A stretch of 53,588 nucleotides of DNA from Deltaproteobacteria bacterium (GTDB lineage Bacteria; Desulfobacterota; JADFVX01). The notes beneath the pieces were generated by a model, which had not been told where the DNA came from, made no database searches, and saw only the letters and a list, made by a program, of their open reading frames with translations. Shown here in pieces: positions 8,535 through 16,802 of the stretch. Location: NCBI GenBank assembly GCA_029860075.1, contig JAOUBX010000026.1, positions 1 through 53,588 on the forward strand, read 5' to 3'. How positions within the stretch are numbered: the stretch's first letter is position 1; each line of letters opens with the position of its first letter. A program made the translations under genes and the position numbers.

Positions 8535-8915
8535 TGTCATTCCCGAGGGTTTAATCGGGAATCTGGTTTTAAGATATGATGAATAAACAATACTATGTCT
8601 ACATCATGGCAAGTAAGCGAGACGGAATGCTTTATATCGGTGTTACCTCCGATCTAACAGGAAGGGTTTATACTCACAAATCTGATTTGGCAGAGGGTTT
8701 TACAAATAAATACCACATCCATAACCTTGTTTATTTTGAGGTTGCCGAAGATGTAAATAGTGCCTTAGCACGGGAAAAACAGCTTAAGAAGTGGAATAGA
8801 GCATGGAAAATTGCTTTGATTGAAAAGAATAATCCCCAGTGGCGGGATTTGTATTGTGATTTGATCAAGTAATGGAATTGAAACCATATCCCCGATAGAA
8901 GCGCTCGGGGATGAC
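8535..8915 (+). mobile_element. Full-length TGTCATTCCCGA element R4 carrying a GIY-YIG gene (381 bp)
   Basis: The element is bounded by TGTCATTCCCGAGG and TCGGGGATGACA. Each end also folds as its own small hairpin (TCCCGA...TCGGGA on the left, CCCCGA...TCGGGG on the right). The only gene inside is the GIY-YIG ORF 8576-8872, which starts 41 bases from the left end and stops 43 bases from the right end. The other copies in this window share both ends but lack most or all of the ORF, as expected for non-autonomous derivatives. No target-site duplication could be assigned with confidence because the flanks are themselves repeated. Confidence 0.75.
8576..8872 (+). CDS. GIY-YIG nuclease domain protein inside a repeat element
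   Basis: 98 residues, a complete minimal GIY-YIG domain. It has YVYI (the 'GIY' strand, about residues 7-10), LYIG (the 'YIG' strand, 19-22), a conserved Arg at about 30 and His at about 34, and the metal-ligand Glu in AREKQLKKW at about 67. The tail KNNPQWRDLY is typical of the small YhbQ-like subgroup. GIY-YIG enzymes cut DNA with a single metal ion. The gene lies wholly within repeat R4 and its 3' end is recognisable in the shortened copy R1, so it probably has, or had, a role in spreading this repeat. That role is inference. Confidence 0.85.
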   Translation: MMNKQYYVYIMASKRDGMLYIGVTSDLTGRVYTHKSDLAEGFTNKYHIHNLVYFEVAEDVNSALAREKQLKKWNRAWKIALIEKNNPQWRDLYCDLIK

Positions 8916-8984
8916 AGAGAAGAAGAACACCTTGTCTGTCCATTCCAATCTACCTCTTTTGTTCTTACCGAATGCCCCCCTCAT

Positions 8985-9089
8985 TGTCATTCCCGAAGGT
9001 CTAATCGGGAATCCGGTTTTGAAGTCTGCCGGGTTGACCAAGTAACAAAATTAGAACCATATCCCCGATAGAATAATTCGGGGATGACA
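8985..9089. repeat. TGTCATTCCCGA repeat copy R5 (105 bp)
   Basis: 105-bp unit with the same ends. The interior reads GAAGTCTGCCGGGTTGACC and is nearly identical to R6. The spacer before it (TCTGTCCATTCCAATCTACC) also precedes R6, so R5 plus spacer has been duplicated in tandem. Confidence 0.85.
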
Positions 9090-9158
9090 GAAAAAGCAGA
9101 ACACCTTATCTGTCCATTCCAATCTACCTCTTTTGTTCTTACCGAATGCCCCCCTCAT

Positions 9159-9263
9159 TGTCATTCCCGAGGGTCTAATCGGGAATCCGGTTTTAAAATC
9201 TGCCGGGTTGACCAAGTAACAAAATTAGAACCATATCCCCGATAGAATAATTCGGGGATGACA
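9159..9263. repeat. TGTCATTCCCGA repeat copy R6 (105 bp)
   Basis: It is almost identical to R5, differing at only a few positions, and is separated from it by a 69-base spacer that resembles the spacer before R5. This indicates a recent tandem duplication. Confidence 0.85.
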
Positions 9264-9309
9264 GGGAAGAAAGAAGCCTTGCCTGTCCTACTCCGAATGC
9301 CCCCCCCAT

Positions 9310-9343
9310 TGTCATTCCCGAGGGTCTAATCGGGAATCCGGTT
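9310..9343. repeat. Half copy R7 of the TGTCATTCCCGA repeat
   Basis: Only the left end (TGTCATTCCCGAGGGTC...GGGAATCCGGTTT) remains, abutting the 3' end of the TonB-like gene. The right half is absent. Confidence 0.75.
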
Positions 9344-9371
9344 TCGCATTCCTCTACCCAATTTACAATTG

Positions 9372-10253
9372 CTACCTGAAATAATACCCATTCAACTCAT
9401 ACTCAAAGTTGGCAACAACATCAAGAACCTCACCCAGGTTATCAGGCAAGGGGAAAAAAGGAACGGCATCCCTGATGGCATCTATGGCGGCGCCGTCGAG
9501 AATTGAACTGCCCGAGGACCGAAGAAGATTTACACCTTTCAAAGTTCCATCCTCATTAATGGAAAATTTAAGTGTCAGTATCCCCTTTAAACCTTCTCTT
9601 CTCGCCGATTCAGGGTACTTCCAGACCATCTGGATCTGCCGCTTGATTTTGGAAAAGTAGGAGATATATTTAAATTCTGTCGTGTTGAGTGAGACGGCAT
9701 TGCCAATTTCCACTTCTCTCGGTGTATCAAGGTCAGGCCTTTGCATGGAAAGCCGTTCATATGAGGGCATGAGGGCACTGAAAGAAGGCAGTTTTTTTTC
9801 GGCTTTTTCAAGGGGACTCTTACTCAACCCATCCTGTATAACAGGAGCTTGCTCCTTTACATCAAGCCCAGGAGCATCGGTAAAGGGTTCTTTACTACTT
9901 TCCAACTCTAAATTGCCTTCTGATGGTTCAGCCTGCACACTCTCAGGCCTGGACGACACAGAACGCTGCTCTTTTGAAAACACCTCGGGAGGTAACGGTG
10001 ATGGTGGCGGGGCTGTCTCCTTCTCTACCCGGTTCGCTTCCCGTCCAAATCGCTTGTTTTCCTCAGAGCGTGACTGTTCTTTCTTCTCCACCGTCCCATC
10101 AAAGATTTCCACAAAAAAATCCTTTGATTCAGGTACCACCGGTTTTATATCAATAGAAGAGATGACAGCGATGAAGAAGAGAAGTACAAGGTGGACAACA
10201 AGGGAGACAGCAAGGCCTACACCGAGCCTGTTTCTGTCAAAAGTCATTTCCAT
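9372..10253 (-). CDS. TonB-like energy transducer, C-terminal TonB domain
   Basis: It has an N-terminal membrane anchor (GLAVSLVVHLVLLFFIAVI), a long Pro/Glu/Ser-rich periplasmic spacer and a C-terminal TonB domain with the expected YPESARREGLKG and 'GxxLKFSINEDGTL' segments. TonB proteins pass inner-membrane proton-motive energy to outer-membrane receptors. No exbB/exbD genes are adjacent. The start is ambiguous: ATG 10253 is chosen, but an in-frame TTG at 10289 adds 12 residues and an ATG lies at 10247. The gene is divergent from the radical SAM gene with a short shared upstream region. Confidence 0.85.
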   Translation of the reverse strand: MEMTFDRNRLGVGLAVSLVVHLVLLFFIAVISSIDIKPVVPESKDFFVEIFDGTVEKKEQSRSEENKRFGREANRVEKETAPPPSPLPPEVFSKEQRSVSSRPESVQAEPSEGNLELESSKEPFTDAPGLDVKEQAPVIQDGLSKSPLEKAEKKLPSFSALMPSYERLSMQRPDLDTPREVEIGNAVSLNTTEFKYISYFSKIKRQIQMVWKYPESARREGLKGILTLKFSINEDGTLKGVNLLRSSGSSILDGAAIDAIRDAVPFFPLPDNLGEVLDVVANFEYELNGYYFR

Positions 10254-10335
10254 AGGAATATTATAAAAGGTCTTTCCGGTTATCGTCAAGTCAGGCCTTA
10301 TTTACCATTTACTCTCCCTATGCTAATATAGCGCT

Positions 10336-11640
10336 ATGTTAAAGAATGTCAGCAGAAAACAACTCAACGCCCTCCCCTCCCTCGTTGTGAGCGACGAAGC
10401 AGGAAACCTTTTCGACCTGCCCGAATATGCCATGCTTGCTCGAAGCGGTAATGAATTTGTCATCCCTGAAAGAGAAGCGATAATACCGCTCCCCTATGGC
10501 AGCGACCTGCATGTTCTGCCTGACAGGTATGCACTGGGGATTGATCGCAGGAGCGGCAAAATAAAGACCCTTAAAAGTTACAGGGGGATGAAAGTGTTCG
10601 CCGCTTCGGCCTTTCTTGCGCCCGCCTATACAGCGCTCTATCTTTCAGCCTGCAAGAAAAAGGAAGGAGCCCGGGCACTCCCCCTTTTTGCCTATGCAGC
10701 CGTTGGTTTTGACGGCAAAGACTTTGTCGCAGCAGCTCTCAGGGTGGATAACGACAAAAGACAGGACTGTGAAAACTTTGATCAGGCAGAAATTATAAGA
10801 CGAGGGAAAAAGCTTCTTAAAAAATACAAAGGAAACCGGCTCACCACCCACCTCATAGAGAACTGTGCCTTTGACTACCTCTGCCCCGCCGCCAGAAACT
10901 GGGTTATGGGACGATGGGAAGCGCCTGTTCCCGTATCGGTAGGATGCAACTCCGAGTGCCGGGGCTGCATTTCCAAACAACCCGAAGAATCAGATATTCC
11001 TTCTACACAGGACAGGCTCAACTTCACACCTACCGTTGATGAAATCGTTCAATACTGCGTCCCTCATCTCGAATCAGCGCCACGGGCCGTTGTCAGTTTC
11101 GGTCAGGGCTGTGAGGGGGAACCCCTGACCCAGGCCAGACTCATTGAAGAAGCCGTCAGGGAAATGAGAAAGAAAACACAAAAGGGAACCATCAACCTGA
11201 ACAGTAACGCATCCATGCCTGAAGCCGTCGAAAAAATCTGCAATGCCGGACTGGACAGTATCAGAATATCATTAAACAGCGCTCAGGAGCGCTACTACGA
11301 GCGTTACTTCAAACCGAAGGGTTACGGCCTTTCTCATGTGAAAGAATCGATGAAAGTAGCCAAAGCGTTAAACAAATGGGTCTCCCTCAACTACTTCATC
11401 TATCCCGGCTTTACCGACAGGGCAGATGAAATGGCGGAAATGACTGCTCTTTTAAAAGAAATTCCCGTCAACATGATACAGATGAGAAATCTCAACATGG
11501 ATCCCCATATGTACTGGGAAGAAATGGAAATGGGGGAAGTCAAGGCAGAAACAATCGGAATCAGAAAGTGGATGGAGAAGATAAAAGAAGTAAGACGGTC
11601 AATAAAGTTCGGCTATTTCAATCCACCCTTAATGAAATAA
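10336..11640 (+). CDS. Radical SAM protein of unknown function
   Basis: 434 residues. A CxxxCxxC cluster (CNSECRGC, Cys at about 204, 208 and 211) binds the [4Fe-4S] cluster that cleaves S-adenosylmethionine. A roughly 200-residue N-terminal extension of unknown fold precedes it and contains further Cys residues (CAFDYLCP). Barrel features downstream include VSFGQGCEGEP, LNSNASMPE and SIRISLNSAQ. The GCEGEP segment corresponds to the GGE-type SAM-binding region. There is no SPASM-type Cys-rich tail. The substrate cannot be named. The gene stands alone, divergent from the TonB-like gene and convergent with the MinD-like ATPase gene. Confidence 0.85.
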   Translation: MLKNVSRKQLNALPSLVVSDEAGNLFDLPEYAMLARSGNEFVIPEREAIIPLPYGSDLHVLPDRYALGIDRRSGKIKTLKSYRGMKVFAASAFLAPAYTALYLSACKKKEGARALPLFAYAAVGFDGKDFVAAALRVDNDKRQDCENFDQAEIIRRGKKLLKKYKGNRLTTHLIENCAFDYLCPAARNWVMGRWEAPVPVSVGCNSECRGCISKQPEESDIPSTQDRLNFTPTVDEIVQYCVPHLESAPRAVVSFGQGCEGEPLTQARLIEEAVREMRKKTQKGTINLNSNASMPEAVEKICNAGLDSIRISLNSAQERYYERYFKPKGYGLSHVKESMKVAKALNKWVSLNYFIYPGFTDRADEMAEMTALLKEIPVNMIQMRNLNMDPHMYWEEMEMGEVKAETIGIRKWMEKIKEVRRSIKFGYFNPPLMK

Positions 11641-11651
11641 AAGTGAATAAC

Positions 11652-12647
11652 TCAGGCCAGACTGATATCGTAGGATTCTATAAATTTGGAATCATATGCC
11701 TTTTGCGTTGCCGCCATAAGCTTCTCTATACTGCCTTCAATAGGACCGTCCCAGTATTTAATAATCCGACCGGCAATACTCTCTATCCCTTCGGCAGCAA
11801 TAGAATCATCATAATAGGTGAGAAGCGGTACTTTCTCCTTAACAGATTTCTTGACATGACTGTCGTCAAAAACAAACCCGATATATTCCGTCTCCAGGGA
11901 AAGCCTCTCCTTAATCGTTGAATGGAGATTATCGAGAACCTTGAGTTCCTCCGGGTTTTCACCCATATTAAATACAAACCGGGGACGGCAATCATGGCAA
12001 AAGGCCATCATCTCCCCGGCTACCTGACGGTCAACCTTATCCATCTCCTCGATAACCAGTTCAGAGGTAAGCGGCTTTGAAGTTGTCGATTTTTTACATA
12101 ACTCATCAATAAGCGCTGTAGCAGCCCTGTTGGGCCGCGCAATATGCCTCATCTTCCTCAGGATAAAATTCTTCAAAAACATGAGCACATTCATAATTGC
12201 CGAATACTCAAAAGTGGAAATGATGATTCCTGAATCGGCCATGCCGAAAAAATCAAGTGTATTAAAAGAACTTCCGGCCCCGAGATCGACGAGGATATAT
12301 TCTGCGGGAATCTTTTTTATTTCTCTTATTATGCGCAGTTTCTGGGCATAGGGGATGTTTGCCATAAAAGGAGATTTGCCGTCACCGGGAAGAAAGGAAA
12401 AGTTCTCGATCCCCGTATCTACAAGATAACCATCGAAACTGACTTTTTTGACCTTGAGAAAATCACCGATACCGGGATTAACATTGGGAAGCCCCAGGTA
12501 AGTATGCAGATTGGAGCTGCCCAGATCAAGGTCTACGGCAACCGTTGAATGGCCCGCCTTTGCAAGGGCAATAGAGAGGTTGGCCACAAAGAGACTTTTA
12601 CCAACGCCACCCTTTCCACCGGCAATGGGGATGATAGTTTTTTCCAT
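11652..12647 (-). CDS. MinD/ParA-like P-loop ATPase
   Basis: 331 residues. The deviant Walker A motif KGGVGKS lies at residues 12-18, followed by the VDLDLGSSNLHTYLG switch region and a VDLGAG Walker B-like strand. The C-terminal half is less conserved and differs from canonical MinD, and no clear membrane-targeting amphipathic tail was seen. Related ATPases position flagella, pili or chemotaxis arrays at cell poles. The gene follows cheD by 122 bases on the same strand, so a role in placing the chemotaxis machinery is plausible but inferred. Confidence 0.8.
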   Translation of the reverse strand: MEKTIIPIAGGKGGVGKSLFVANLSIALAKAGHSTVAVDLDLGSSNLHTYLGLPNVNPGIGDFLKVKKVSFDGYLVDTGIENFSFLPGDGKSPFMANIPYAQKLRIIREIKKIPAEYILVDLGAGSSFNTLDFFGMADSGIIISTFEYSAIMNVLMFLKNFILRKMRHIARPNRAATALIDELCKKSTTSKPLTSELVIEEMDKVDRQVAGEMMAFCHDCRPRFVFNMGENPEELKVLDNLHSTIKERLSLETEYIGFVFDDSHVKKSVKEKVPLLTYYDDSIAAEGIESIAGRIIKYWDGPIEGSIEKLMAATQKAYDSKFIESYDISLA

Positions 12648-12769
12648 AGTTAAGACCCTTTACTCAAAAACTTAAGGGCGCTCCCCAAATATACAGACGC
12701 TGCGCTGCGGTATTGAAGAGGTTCCTTAAATATATCTGGAAAAACAAAAGGAATCAAGAAATGAAAAAT

Positions 12770-13261
12770 TTAGATTTCCAAAATGCCGTGCTGGATAGAT
12801 TTAATACTCATTTTGCCGGAATCAGTGCTAAACTCGATACTTCTTCCGTAAGAACCTCCCGTATCAGAACCGATAAGCCTGATCTCATGTGTCTGCAATA
12901 TTTCGAGAATGGCTTCAACATTCCTGTCTCCCACACCTTTATTTTCTTTTTTCAGCGCCGGAAACATGGAGGCCCCACCGGCCATTTTTGCTTCAAGGCT
13001 TATTGATGAACAGCCATTATGGCCAAGTTTTTCCAGCATGAGATTGATAGCCGTATCTGCATACCTGGGATAAAATTTCTCCTCCACCGCTTTTGTACTG
13101 TTTGGGAGCATAATATGGGCAAGACAGCCCATTTTTTTTTCTTTATCATAAAGAGAAAGGCCGACACATGAACCGAGTCCGTTCGTTACCAGGATGTCAG
13201 GAGCTGCCCCGATTTTATAATCAGCAATTTTTACCTTGATGATATTACAATCGACTGCCAC
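12770..13261 (-). CDS. cheD: CheD chemoreceptor glutamine deamidase
   Basis: 163 residues, the usual CheD length. The family active site is visible: the catalytic Cys in GLGSCVGLSLYD (about residue 32) and the His in LAHIMLP (about 49). CheD converts specific receptor glutamines to glutamate and binds CheC, which raises CheC phosphatase activity. It lies 9 bases after cheC, matching the usual CheC-CheD partnership, and is the last recognised che gene of this operon. Confidence 0.95.
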   Translation of the reverse strand: MAVDCNIIKVKIADYKIGAAPDILVTNGLGSCVGLSLYDKEKKMGCLAHIMLPNSTKAVEEKFYPRYADTAINLMLEKLGHNGCSSISLEAKMAGGASMFPALKKENKGVGDRNVEAILEILQTHEIRLIGSDTGGSYGRSIEFSTDSGKMSIKSIQHGILEI

Positions 13262-13270
13262 AAAATGCCT

Positions 13271-13894
13271 CTACCTTTCCTGACCCGCAGCTTTAAGAAT
13301 AACATTGAGAGAACCGGGGTCAGGAATGAGAAAAAAGTTACCCTTTACCTCATCGCCTCTCAGGAAAAATTCAGTTTCAACGACAAGGGCCTTATCTTCT
13401 GCGCTGCAAAGCTCAATGAGCGAGTAATCAACAATGGCGCCTGCCATATCATATGAAACACTCGGCGTTGAACAGATGAGATTTATATTGAGCATGGTGC
13501 CTAAAGCGCTGAGGTAGGCTGACGCAAGAATGTTACCCACTTCCTTCAGCGCCGAAAGCGACATTTCTGAAAAAACTTCACCTTCTTCAAGTTCTTTCTG
13601 TAAAAGAAGAGAGACCATCCGTTCAGCGCTTTCCCTCGGGTAAATAAGAAGCATATTACCGCTGGCATCCCCCAGCATTTTAAGAAACATTCCCACAACA
13701 GGCGTATCGTCCCCACCGAGTTGATCGGGAACATCCGCAATATCGAGTAATTCAACTTTTGGAACCCTTATTTCAACACTCGTTGCAAGAAGCTGGGAAA
13801 GGGCCGTTGCCGCATGGCCAACACCGATATTACTGATTTCAGTCAGTGCATCGAGCTGGGCATTTTGAAGTCTGGAAAATACCATCGTCATCAA
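13271..13894 (-). CDS. cheC: CheC, CheY-P phosphatase
   Basis: 207 residues with the two pseudo-symmetric CheC active-site helices, TEISNIGVGHAATAL and KEVGNILASAYLSAL. Each provides the E-x2-N pair that hydrolyses phospho-aspartate on CheY, and each is followed downstream by a conserved Pro. With both sites intact, it should be an active phosphatase instead of a degenerate one. The N-terminus has three possible Met starts within four codons. It begins 3 bases after cheA and is translationally linked to it. Confidence 0.93.
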   Translation of the reverse strand: MMTMVFSRLQNAQLDALTEISNIGVGHAATALSQLLATSVEIRVPKVELLDIADVPDQLGGDDTPVVGMFLKMLGDASGNMLLIYPRESAERMVSLLLQKELEEGEVFSEMSLSALKEVGNILASAYLSALGTMLNINLICSTPSVSYDMAGAIVDYSLIELCSAEDKALVVETEFFLRGDEVKGNFFLIPDPGSLNVILKAAGQER

Positions 13895-13897
13895 CCT

Positions 13898-15841
13898 TTA
13901 AAGTAAGTTAGGCATATCAAGGACAAAGATAACCGACCCGTCACCAAGAATAGTAGCTCCGGAAAAACCCTTTACCCATGACAAAGGGGGCTCAAGCGGT
14001 TTAACAAAGGATTCCTGTTGCTCTACAAAACTGTCCACAACAAGACCTATTTTCTTATTCTTCATTTCGACGACAACAATCGATATCTGCTGACCAAGCA
14101 CATCCTTCCCTTTCATCTTTAAAATTCTCTTTAAACTAAGAAGAGGAATAAGCTCATTATCGATAAGAACGGCAAGCTGTTTCTGACTCCGCTTGAGGCC
14201 GCTTTTTTCTACTTCGGCTGTTCTGATTATCTTGTTAATGGGTATAGCCAGAACTTCTTCATTTACCTTAACGAGAAGAACATGAACAATTGCAACGGTG
14301 AGCGGCAGTTTAAGCGTAATAATGGTTCCCTTATTCGGTGTAGAATCAATATGAAGACTGCCGCCGATTGAGTCGACAACAGACTTTACAGCGTCCATGC
14401 CAACACCACGGCCGGAAACGTCAGTCACCTTTTCAGCCGTACTCAAACCGGAATGGCAAACAAGCATGAGGGCTTCTTTGTCACTGATAAGATTAAGTTT
14501 CTCTTTTTTAAGAATCCCCCTGGCAATGGCTTTTCTTTTGATCTTATCAACATCCATCCCCCGACCGTCATCCTGGATATTGATGTAGACCTGGTCCTTT
14601 TCTCTCATTGCCCTGATCTTTATTATTCCCACAGGATTTTTGCCTGCCGCCTTTCTGTCTTCCATAGACTCGACACCGTGATCAACGCAATTTCTCAGGA
14701 TATGCACAAGGGGGTCCCCCATTTCATCAACAATTGCCCTGTCAAGCTCGATATCCTTTCCTTCAATAGCAAGCTCTACCTCTTTGTCACTCTTTCTCGC
14801 CAGGTCCCTCACAACACGGGGCAGGCGCTCCATAAGATTTTCAATAGGCGTCATACGGACAGACATAACCTGTCCATGAAGGTCTCTGATGAGCTTGCTC
14901 ATCTCAAGCATGCCTTCATGAAGGGGTTCTGAAGGTATTTCCTTTCCCATCTCAAAGAGGCGGGAACGGGCGATAATCATTTCACCAACAATATTAATCA
15001 GGTTATCGAGAAGGTCGGTAGTAACCCTTACCGTTCTCACCTGCTGCTTTTTTGGGGGTGCGCCGGGTTTTGAAAAGCCTGGCGGCTCCTGCGCGGGACG
15101 CTTTGACGATTCTTCAGCAGAGGCAGTGACGGTATCAACTTTATAGACACTGAAGCTGGCCAGATCAACCATTTTTTTCAGCATTTCATTGACTTGAGCA
15201 GCGCCCTTTTCGGTAGAAATCCGGAATGAAATTTCGTTACCGAAATCCCCCTGCTTTACAGTCTCAATATCGGGCGCTACAGAAACAACTTCCGCTATGT
15301 TGGTCAGGTTTTTATAAACAAGAAATCCCCTCATTCCGGGAATCTGGGATGAGGAGTCGATCTTTATATCAACAGTTAACAGGGCGCCTTCTGTCGCCTT
15401 TGGTTCTAAAGGCGTTTCAGCGGTTTCTTCCCTGGGAGCTTCTGCCTCCCTGCCGCTTCCCTTGACCTTTTGTATGTCCTGCATTTTTGAGATAAGCGCC
15501 GAGCAGTCTATGCCGGCAGGTTCGTCATTTTCGATTCCCTTCAACATAAGTTCAAGGCTATCGAGCCCCTCAAAAAGGAGATCAACGGCAGAAGAATCAA
15601 GCTTAAGGGTCCCCTTCCTGAAGAGGTCCATCATGTCTTCCATTTTATGGCTTAGTTCGGAGATATCACTATACCCCATGGAAGCAGCCATCCCCTTTAC
15701 GGAATGGGCCTCCCTGAAGAGGGCCTCAATATCTTCCTGTTTGTCAGGAGTTTTTTCAAGCGATATGATGAGTTTGTTCATACTCTGGAGATGTTCTTTT
15801 GTTTCGGAAATGAACATCCCTTTATATTTGGACATATCCAT
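13898..15841 (-). CDS. cheA: Chemotaxis histidine kinase
   Basis: 647 residues with the full CheA order. P1 carries the phosphorylatable His at about 46 (REAHSVKGMAASM). A P2-like CheY-binding segment spans about 155-240. P3 is the dimerisation helix pair (about 275-335). P4 is an ATPase domain with N box HILRNCVDHGVE, the DDGRGMD G1 box and SGRGVGMDAVK. The C-terminal P5 CheW-like domain runs from about 520 to the end. It receives signals from receptors via CheW and phosphorylates CheY. It lies between cheY (102 bases upstream) and cheC (3 bases downstream). Confidence 0.97.
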   Translation of the reverse strand: MDMSKYKGMFISETKEHLQSMNKLIISLEKTPDKQEDIEALFREAHSVKGMAASMGYSDISELSHKMEDMMDLFRKGTLKLDSSAVDLLFEGLDSLELMLKGIENDEPAGIDCSALISKMQDIQKVKGSGREAEAPREETAETPLEPKATEGALLTVDIKIDSSSQIPGMRGFLVYKNLTNIAEVVSVAPDIETVKQGDFGNEISFRISTEKGAAQVNEMLKKMVDLASFSVYKVDTVTASAEESSKRPAQEPPGFSKPGAPPKKQQVRTVRVTTDLLDNLINIVGEMIIARSRLFEMGKEIPSEPLHEGMLEMSKLIRDLHGQVMSVRMTPIENLMERLPRVVRDLARKSDKEVELAIEGKDIELDRAIVDEMGDPLVHILRNCVDHGVESMEDRKAAGKNPVGIIKIRAMREKDQVYINIQDDGRGMDVDKIKRKAIARGILKKEKLNLISDKEALMLVCHSGLSTAEKVTDVSGRGVGMDAVKSVVDSIGGSLHIDSTPNKGTIITLKLPLTVAIVHVLLVKVNEEVLAIPINKIIRTAEVEKSGLKRSQKQLAVLIDNELIPLLSLKRILKMKGKDVLGQQISIVVVEMKNKKIGLVVDSFVEQQESFVKPLEPPLSWVKGFSGATILGDGSVIFVLDMPNLL

Positions 15842-15943
15842 AAGGCTGGTCCTGGCTTAAGATAGTTAATTAATAAAATTAACCGGAATGAATCTTCTAA
15901 AAATTAATCGTTGAAACGGCGCCATGAAACGTCTGTCCACGTC

Positions 15944-16309
15944 TCAATCAGTAACAATTCTCTTTACTATTTCTATGACCTTGTCAGCCTTGAATGGTTT
16001 TACAATAAAATCCTTGGCGCCGGCTTCAATCGCCTCCATGATGAGAGAATCCTGGCCAAGAGCGCTGCACATGACAATTTTTGCATCATTGAATTCGGTA
16101 ACAATCTCTTTTACCGCTTCAATACCGCTTTTGAGGGGCATAACGATATCCATGGTAACGACATCAGGTTGAAGCTCCTTGTATTTCTCTATTGCTTCCA
16201 CACCATTTGCCGCCTCCCCAATGACTTCAAATTCATCACCTGTAAAGATATCCTTAATCATGTTTCGCATGAATACGGCATCATCTACAATCAGTATCTT
16301 AATGCTCAA
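15944..16309 (-). CDS. cheY: CheY-type single-domain response regulator
   Basis: 121 residues, a receiver domain only. It has an acidic pair in VDDA, the phospho-acceptor Asp at 54 (VTMDIVMP), Ser at about 82 (CSAL) and Lys at 104 (FIVKPF). All residues needed for phosphorylation are present. The start overlaps the end of cheW by 11 bases. It is the expected target of CheA and of CheC in the same operon. Confidence 0.95.
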   Translation of the reverse strand: MSIKILIVDDAVFMRNMIKDIFTGDEFEVIGEAANGVEAIEKYKELQPDVVTMDIVMPLKSGIEAVKEIVTEFNDAKIVMCSALGQDSLIMEAIEAGAKDFIVKPFKADKVIEIVKRIVTD

Positions 16310-16796
16310 TGTAAACCTCCTTAAAATAGTCTTCCAGGTCGGCCAGCAGTTTATCTACATCGATAATATTTACCGGTGTATCGCCTATACAAACCACCTT
16401 ATCTACATATATATTTTTAAAATCTTTTCCTTCCATGGGGTTAACCTCTTCATCTTCATCATTAATCCAGGTAATCTCTTTTACGCTATCAACGAGAAAG
16501 CCTATATGGTAAGTTTTCGGCACAAGCACAATAATTCTTTTCAGAGCCAAGTTTTTTTTGCCGGAAGTTAAGTTAAAAAAAGCTGCAAGGTCATGGATGG
16601 CAATAACTCTTCCGTGAAAATTGATCACGCCCTTAATAAATTTAGGCGACCGGGGAACCATATTCATGGGAAGCAGTTCCGTAATTTCGTTAACAGTGGC
16701 TATATTAAAAGCAAATAACTCATCTCCCAATTTGAAAAGGATGTACTGTTCACCGGAAGAAGAAAGAGCCGTGCTTTTTTCAGCGACCTCCACCAT
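16299..16796 (-). CDS. cheW: CheW coupling protein
   Basis: 165 residues, a single CheW/P5-like beta-barrel domain (YILFKLGDELFAFNI, VPRSPKFIKGVINFHGRVIAIHDL). It links the receptor tips to the P5 domain of CheA. The 20-residue N-terminus is Ser/Ala-rich. The C-terminal acidic helix (LLADLEDYFKEVYIE) overlaps the start of cheY. The gene lies 6 bases after the receptor gene. Confidence 0.95.
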   Translation of the reverse strand: MVEVAEKSTALSSSGEQYILFKLGDELFAFNIATVNEITELLPMNMVPRSPKFIKGVINFHGRVIAIHDLAAFFNLTSGKKNLALKRIIVLVPKTYHIGFLVDSVKEITWINDEDEEVNPMEGKDFKNIYVDKVVCIGDTPVNIIDVDKLLADLEDYFKEVYIEH

Positions 16797-16802
16797 AAAA
16801 CC

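Noticed and set aside
8385..9343. Tandem repeats with spacers considered as a CRISPR array
   Set aside because: Units are 105 bp or longer, spacers are themselves related, and no cas gene is present. The inverted ends fit a mobile repeat better.
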